From Parasutterella excrementihominis YIT 11859 (GTDB taxonomy: Bacteria; Pseudomonadota; Gammaproteobacteria; Burkholderiales; Burkholderiaceae_F), in contig NZ_GL883690.1 of assembly GCF_000205025.1 (NCBI RefSeq), positions 1 to 64,000 on the forward strand: a stretch of 64,000 nucleotides of DNA. The letters are read 5' to 3'. The translations under genes and the position numbers were made by a program. The notes beneath the pieces were generated by a model. The model was given only the letters and a program-made list of their open reading frames with translations. It had not been told where the DNA came from and did no database searches. Position 1 is the first letter of the stretch, and every line of letters starts with the position of its first letter. This document shows, one piece after another, positions 60,199 through 64,000 of the stretch.

Positions 60199-61605
60199 TT
60201 ATTCCGTTTTCAAGAGCTTCCCGGGATTCATGATGCCCTTCGGATCAAAAGCGTTTTTGATCTTGCGCATCATTTCAATCTCCAAAGGATCCTTGAATTG
60301 GTAATTATGGTCAAGTTTCAGCATTCCGATGCCGTGTTCGGCTGAAATCGAGCCCTCGAATTTATTAACCTGACTATAAAGAATTTCTCGAATTCCTTCT
60401 TCATTTCGGTAGGTTGCACCCGGGTCTTCGGGACTGACGAAATTGAAATGAAGGTTTCCGTCGCCCAAGTGCCCATAGATAGAAAGCCCGAGCCAGGGAT
60501 AAGCGGATAAAAGCATTGCGCTTGTTTCTTCGACGAACTCAGGGATTAAAGAAATGGGGAGGCTGACATCGCTATGGATACTGCCGCCGGCCGTTCTGTC
60601 GGCCAGAGGGATTGATTCGCGAACATGCCAGAAGGTATGGGAATCCTGCAGAGAGCTGGCAATGGCGGCATCGGTGATTTCTCCGTCTTCAAACGCACCT
60701 TCCAAGATGTGTTCCATCATGCTTTCCTGAGGCTTCTTTTCCAGAGAAAGTTCAACCAATACTTTCCAGGGAGAGTCGCTGAGCGGAGGCACTTCGATAT
60801 CAGACAGGTACTTTTTAACTCGCTCGATCGGCAAATCGCTGATCAACTCGAAAGCTGTCAGAGAAGAGCCGGCTTTCATCTTGAATCGGTTCAGAAGCTT
60901 TCCGGCGTCCTGAATACTGTTCAGACAGCAAAAAGCAGTTTCCTTTTCTTTCGCCGCCGGGAAGAGTTTCAGAACGACGGCAGTAATAATGCCGATGGTT
61001 CCTTCGCTGCCCAAGAATAAATCTTTGAAATCGTATCCGGTGTTGTCCTTACGAAGACGTCTCAAACCGTTGTAAATGCGGCCGTCGGGAAGGACGACTT
61101 CAACGCCGAGAACCAAGTCGCGTGTTGTTCCGTAACGCAGTACGGCTACTCCGCCGGCATTACAGGCACAGCAGCCGCCGATGGTTGCGTTGCCTTCTGC
61201 CGCAAAAGACAGCGGGAAGAAACGATTAACACTTTCTGCAGCTTCATGCACTTCGGCCAATGTCATTCCGGCTTGAACGGTTAATGTGTCTGAAAGTGGG
61301 TCCGCGTCGATGACGTTTTTCATTTTTGTCATGGACAGGACGATTTCAGCATCCGGTCGATAAGTTGTCGCTGCGCCTGTCAGACTTGTATTGCCGCCCT
61401 GGGTGACGATGGGAACGTTGTATTGAGCGCAAAGTTTGACGATCTTTGAAACTTGTTCGGTGGTAGAGGGGCGGACGACAGCCAAAGGCTTTGAGACGTA
61501 GTGGTCTGTGAAATCATCCGTGTAAGGTCCGAAAAGAGCCGGATCATCAATGACGTTATTGAGGCCGACAATTTCGGCAAAAAGCGATTTGAGTTCTTCT
61601 TTCAT
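60199..61605 (-). CDS. FAD-linked 2-hydroxyacid dehydrogenase (GlcD/D-lactate type)
   Basis: 468 residues. PCMH FAD-binding domain: VVRPSTTEQVSKIV, VTQGGNTSLTGAA near residue 70, GNATIGGCCACNAGG near residue 138, LFLGSEGTIGIIT near residue 192. C-terminal FAD-oxidase domain with GHLGDGNLHFNF near residue 372 (active-site His) and SAEHGIG near residue 428. It oxidises a D-2-hydroxyacid (lactate, glycolate or 2-hydroxyglutarate) at the membrane or with an electron-transfer partner. First gene of the operon, 14 nt before the asparaginase-like gene. Confidence 0.88.
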   Translation of the reverse strand: MKEELKSLFAEIVGLNNVIDDPALFGPYTDDFTDHYVSKPLAVVRPSTTEQVSKIVKLCAQYNVPIVTQGGNTSLTGAATTYRPDAEIVLSMTKMKNVIDADPLSDTLTVQAGMTLAEVHEAAESVNRFFPLSFAAEGNATIGGCCACNAGGVAVLRYGTTRDLVLGVEVVLPDGRIYNGLRRLRKDNTGYDFKDLFLGSEGTIGIITAVVLKLFPAAKEKETAFCCLNSIQDAGKLLNRFKMKAGSSLTAFELISDLPIERVKKYLSDIEVPPLSDSPWKVLVELSLEKKPQESMMEHILEGAFEDGEITDAAIASSLQDSHTFWHVRESIPLADRTAGGSIHSDVSLPISLIPEFVEETSAMLLSAYPWLGLSIYGHLGDGNLHFNFVSPEDPGATYRNEEGIREILYSQVNKFEGSISAEHGIGMLKLDHNYQFKDPLEIEMMRKIKNAFDPKGIMNPGKLLKTE

Positions 61606-61768
61606 GGCTTTTCTGAGCAGTAAATATTCAGGAAAGTTTAGTCAAAAAATTCGCCCTTTTACCCTGATAAAAATATCGATCGAACAGATTCCTTGAAAAT
61701 ATTGTGATCCATAGTTTTCTATGCAAAAGATTTGACGGTTAAGATGTCTTTTTTTAGGAGGATGTTCG

Positions 61769-62671
61769 GTGCAGTCTCTTTGGATGGTGGTTGCGGCATT
61801 GTTTTATGCCTTTTATGCCGTATTCGTGAAATATTCCGGATTCGAAGGCATCGGTAGCTGGGAAATTCTCTTTTTCAGATCAATTTTCGGCGTTGTCCTC
61901 TTTTACGGCGTTATGCGTTTCAGTGGAATTACGCTTTCCACAACTCATCCTTGGCAGCATTTGATCCGCTCGATGTGCGGCACTCTTTCAATCATCTGCG
62001 GCATTTATTCCGTCTCTCATCTGAATATCGGACTGGCGATGACATTGAATTACACGTCGCCGTTGTTTGTCGGGGCTTACATTCTGACGACTTCCCTGCT
62101 CCATCACGCTCGAGTGAACTGGGGGCTGATGGCGATGGTGCTTTTCGGTTTTATCGGCGTCGTGATCATGCTCGGACCAACCATCGGACCGCATGAATAC
62201 TATGCCGCTGTAGTGGGTTTAGCCGCGGGCTTTTTCACTGCAAATGCCACAACGTTTGTTAAGAAACTCGGCATGCTTCATGAGCCGGAAACACGAATTA
62301 TTTTTTACCTTGTTCTGGTCGGTGCGATTTGCGGCCTCATCGGAACATTCCTCACCGGCGGCTTCCATCCCTGGAGCGTTAAGGGCGCCTTATACATTTT
62401 GGGACTTTGTATCTGTGCAACCGGCGGTCAATTCTGTCTGACCAGAGCTTTCTCCAGAGGCAATCTGGTTCTGTCGAGTTCTCTTCAGTACACCGTCATT
62501 CTTTTCTCAACGATTTTGGGAGAAATCCTTTTCCTCGAACCGGCGACCTTCCCTGTTATTTGCGGAATGCTGATTATTGTTTTCTCCGGATTGATGTCGA
62601 GTTACTTCGTTCGTCGGGAAAATAAGTTCTTGAAAGAAAAGGCAAAGGCCTCGCAATCAAAAACTGCCTAG
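61769..62671 (+). CDS. EamA/DMT family transporter
   Basis: 300 residues, ten helices as two EamA repeats (about 1-135 and 145-280). GTG start with full AGGAGG seven bases upstream. Repeat signatures: SWEILFFRSIFGVVLF in repeat 1 and GQFCLTRAFSRGNLVLSSSLQY in repeat 2. Substrate (amino acid, nucleotide or other metabolite, usually export) cannot be told. Divergent from the FAD-oxidase operon. Confidence 0.87.
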   Translation: MQSLWMVVAALFYAFYAVFVKYSGFEGIGSWEILFFRSIFGVVLFYGVMRFSGITLSTTHPWQHLIRSMCGTLSIICGIYSVSHLNIGLAMTLNYTSPLFVGAYILTTSLLHHARVNWGLMAMVLFGFIGVVIMLGPTIGPHEYYAAVVGLAAGFFTANATTFVKKLGMLHEPETRIIFYLVLVGAICGLIGTFLTGGFHPWSVKGALYILGLCICATGGQFCLTRAFSRGNLVLSSSLQYTVILFSTILGEILFLEPATFPVICGMLIIVFSGLMSSYFVRRENKFLKEKAKASQSKTA

Positions 62672-62696
62672 TCTAAACCGTTATCTTTTTTTCTAT

Positions 62697-62730
62697 CGCC
62701 GGCACTTCCTCGCTGAGGATGTTCCGGCGA
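62697..62730 (+). terminator. Weak terminator after the EamA gene
   Basis: CGCCGGCAC / GTTCCGGCG with a 15-nt loop and an AATTTCTT tail. Confidence 0.5.
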
Positions 62731-62834
62731 ATTTCTTCTAAGTTTGGTCCCTGAAATGCTCTCAATATTTCAGCACATCACTCCACTCTTCCTATAATGG
62801 AAAAATTGTTTGCGAATCATAAGGAACAAAAAAT

Positions 62835-64000
62835 ATGAAATTTTCAATGGTTAGCGGTGATGTTTTAAAGCTCGAATGCGGAGCTCTGGTTGTCGGAATT
62901 CCTGCCGGCGGTCTTACTCCGACTGCCGAAGCGCTCGATAAGGCTTCCGAAGGCGTCGTCTCTCGCTGGATTGAAGCCGGAGATATACATCCTTGCGTCG
63001 GCAAGGTTGCGGTTTTCCGCGACTTCCCCGGATGTAAGGCCGAACGTGTTGTGTTCGTCGGCTTAGGAAAATGCAAAGCCAGAGACTTCCAGCGTGTTTT
63101 AAAACTCGGTATCGACAATGCTTACCTTGGCAAAGAAGTCGTCCTGACCACCCTTGAGTGGCTGCCGGATGAAGTTCCTGAATGGATCGCCGAACAGTCC
63201 GGTTTTATTGCCTGCACAGCCCTTGATCGCCCTAAGAACTACAAAACGTTTGACATCAACTGGAAGAAGCCTAAAAACATTGACCTCTACGTTCCTGATG
63301 AAAACAAGGACGTTGAAAAAGCTTATGCCGAAGGCGTATCCGTCGGTGTCGGTGTTCAGATGGCTAAACAGTACGGAGATATGCCGGCAAATCTCTGCAC
63401 ACCGAAGTTTATGGCTGAAGAATGCATGAAACTTGCCGGTTCTCTGGGTCTTGACGTTACCGTCTTCGACGAAAAAGCCATGGAAAAACTGGGTATGGGA
63501 TGCCTGCTCGGTGTAGCTAAAGGCTCTCACCAGAAACCTCGTATGGTGGTCATTGAATACCACGGCGGCAAGAAGGACGATACTCCGGTTGCTTTGGTCG
63601 GTAAAGGACTGACGTTTGACTCCGGTGGCATTTCTTTGAAACCCGCTAAGGGAATGGACGAAATGAAATACGACATGTGCGGCGCTGCTGCCATGATCGC
63701 TTCTATCGCAACCGCTGCAGCCATGAAGCTGCCGGTGAACATCGTTGCTGCCGTCGGCTTTACAGAAAATATGCCCGGAAGTTCCGCAACTAAACCGGGA
63801 GACATTCTCAAGAGCTATGCCGGCAAGACCGTTGAAGTTTTGAATACCGATGCCGAAGGTCGTTTGGTTCTCTGCGATGTTCTCGCCTATACCATCGATA
63901 AGTTCAAACCGAAGTGCGTTGTGGACGCAGCCACTTTGACCGGCGCATGCGTTGTTGCTTTAGGCAACGACATAGCAGGTTTGTTCTCCAACGATGAAGA
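62835..64000 (+). CDS. pepA: Leucyl aminopeptidase PepA, M17 family (3' partial)
   Basis: The frame runs from the ATG at 62835 (AAGGAA upstream) to the window edge, 388 codons, so the last 100 or so residues are missing. N-terminal M17 domain to about residue 165, then the di-zinc catalytic domain: LVGKGLTFDSGGISLKP near residue 255 and NTDAEGRLVLCDVL near residue 336, the M17 signature with metal Asp/Glu and catalytic Arg. The next strand VDAATLTGACVVALG is also typical. It releases N-terminal residues from cytosolic peptides and in some bacteria also binds DNA. Confidence 0.95.
   Translation, partial: MKFSMVSGDVLKLECGALVVGIPAGGLTPTAEALDKASEGVVSRWIEAGDIHPCVGKVAVFRDFPGCKAERVVFVGLGKCKARDFQRVLKLGIDNAYLGKEVVLTTLEWLPDEVPEWIAEQSGFIACTALDRPKNYKTFDINWKKPKNIDLYVPDENKDVEKAYAEGVSVGVGVQMAKQYGDMPANLCTPKFMAEECMKLAGSLGLDVTVFDEKAMEKLGMGCLLGVAKGSHQKPRMVVIEYHGGKKDDTPVALVGKGLTFDSGGISLKPAKGMDEMKYDMCGAAAMIASIATAAAMKLPVNIVAAVGFTENMPGSSATKPGDILKSYAGKTVEVLNTDAEGRLVLCDVLAYTIDKFKPKCVVDAATLTGACVVALGNDIAGLFSNDE

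Overview
The window looks like a chromosome segment from a gut-associated betaproteobacterium of the Burkholderiales, most likely a Sutterellaceae member (Parasutterella/Turicimonas-like). This is inferred from gene content. It has a Bug/Tct-type tripartite tricarboxylate transporter, the DUF2868 + DUF3482 GTPase pair, GltS, a heavy-metal P-type ATPase under a CadR/PbrR-like regulator, a large pertactin-type autotransporter, and an amino-acid and organic-acid based metabolism (two asparaginase-fold proteins, malic enzyme, dicarboxylate carriers, dipeptidase) with no sugar pathways. Base composition is moderate (just under 50% GC by eye). I see no phage, insertion sequence, CRISPR array or rRNA operon. 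One tRNA gene (Ala, anticodon CGC) is present.

Layout. 1-8.3 kb: 3' part of a repeat-built autotransporter, an exported C69 dipeptidase and a uracil-glycosylase-fold protein. 8.4-13.8 kb: fluoride channel, dicarboxylate/glutamate symporter, a Phe-rich mini-protein, peroxiredoxin with an AbrB-like partner, a membrane protein, dCMP deaminase and a small repeat protein. 13.9-19.1 kb: HAD phosphatase/RNase G operon, then the DUF2868/DUF3482 pair. 19.1-27.6 kb: a structured leader ahead of NAD malic enzyme, TRIC-like channel, small secreted repeat protein, M20 amidohydrolase, tandem UspA, FdhD, a UmuD-like S24 protein, a DnaQ-type exonuclease and a MerR regulator. 27.7-33 kb: Zn/Cd/Pb exporter under a textbook MerR promoter, a small exported FMN-binding-like protein, a ribbon-helix-helix protein and a Dus enzyme. 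33-36.8 kb: phosphate uptake genes pstSCA and, divergently, pstB, with two face-to-face Pho-box arrays. 36.8-42.2 kb: thioredoxin-like protein, GltS, DUF2156 protein, two unknowns, tRNA-Ala and a Sel1-repeat protein. 42.8-49.6 kb: GntR regulator, RecG, ProC, PLP-binding protein, tandem-HTH protein, QueH and MdaB. 49.8-64 kb: exported hydrolase, TctBAC with periplasmic asparaginase, a four-gene operon of exported proteins (SGNH hydrolase, cyclophilin-like, DUF362, flavodoxin), an operon of FAD oxidase, active-site-less asparaginase homologue and DUF4186, an EamA transporter and the 5' part of pepA.

How it fits together (inference): the cell imports carboxylates and amino acids (DAACS symporter, GltS, TctABC), frees aspartate from asparagine in the periplasm and routes C4 acids through malic enzyme. 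Envelope-located flavoproteins and redox proteins are common. The strongest candidates for something undescribed are the structured maeA leader (about 19240-19500), the asparaginase-fold protein lacking three of four catalytic residues (59000-60184), the all-exported flavodoxin operon (55667-58419), and the ribbon-helix-helix/S24 protein with an altered catalytic residue (25935-26543).
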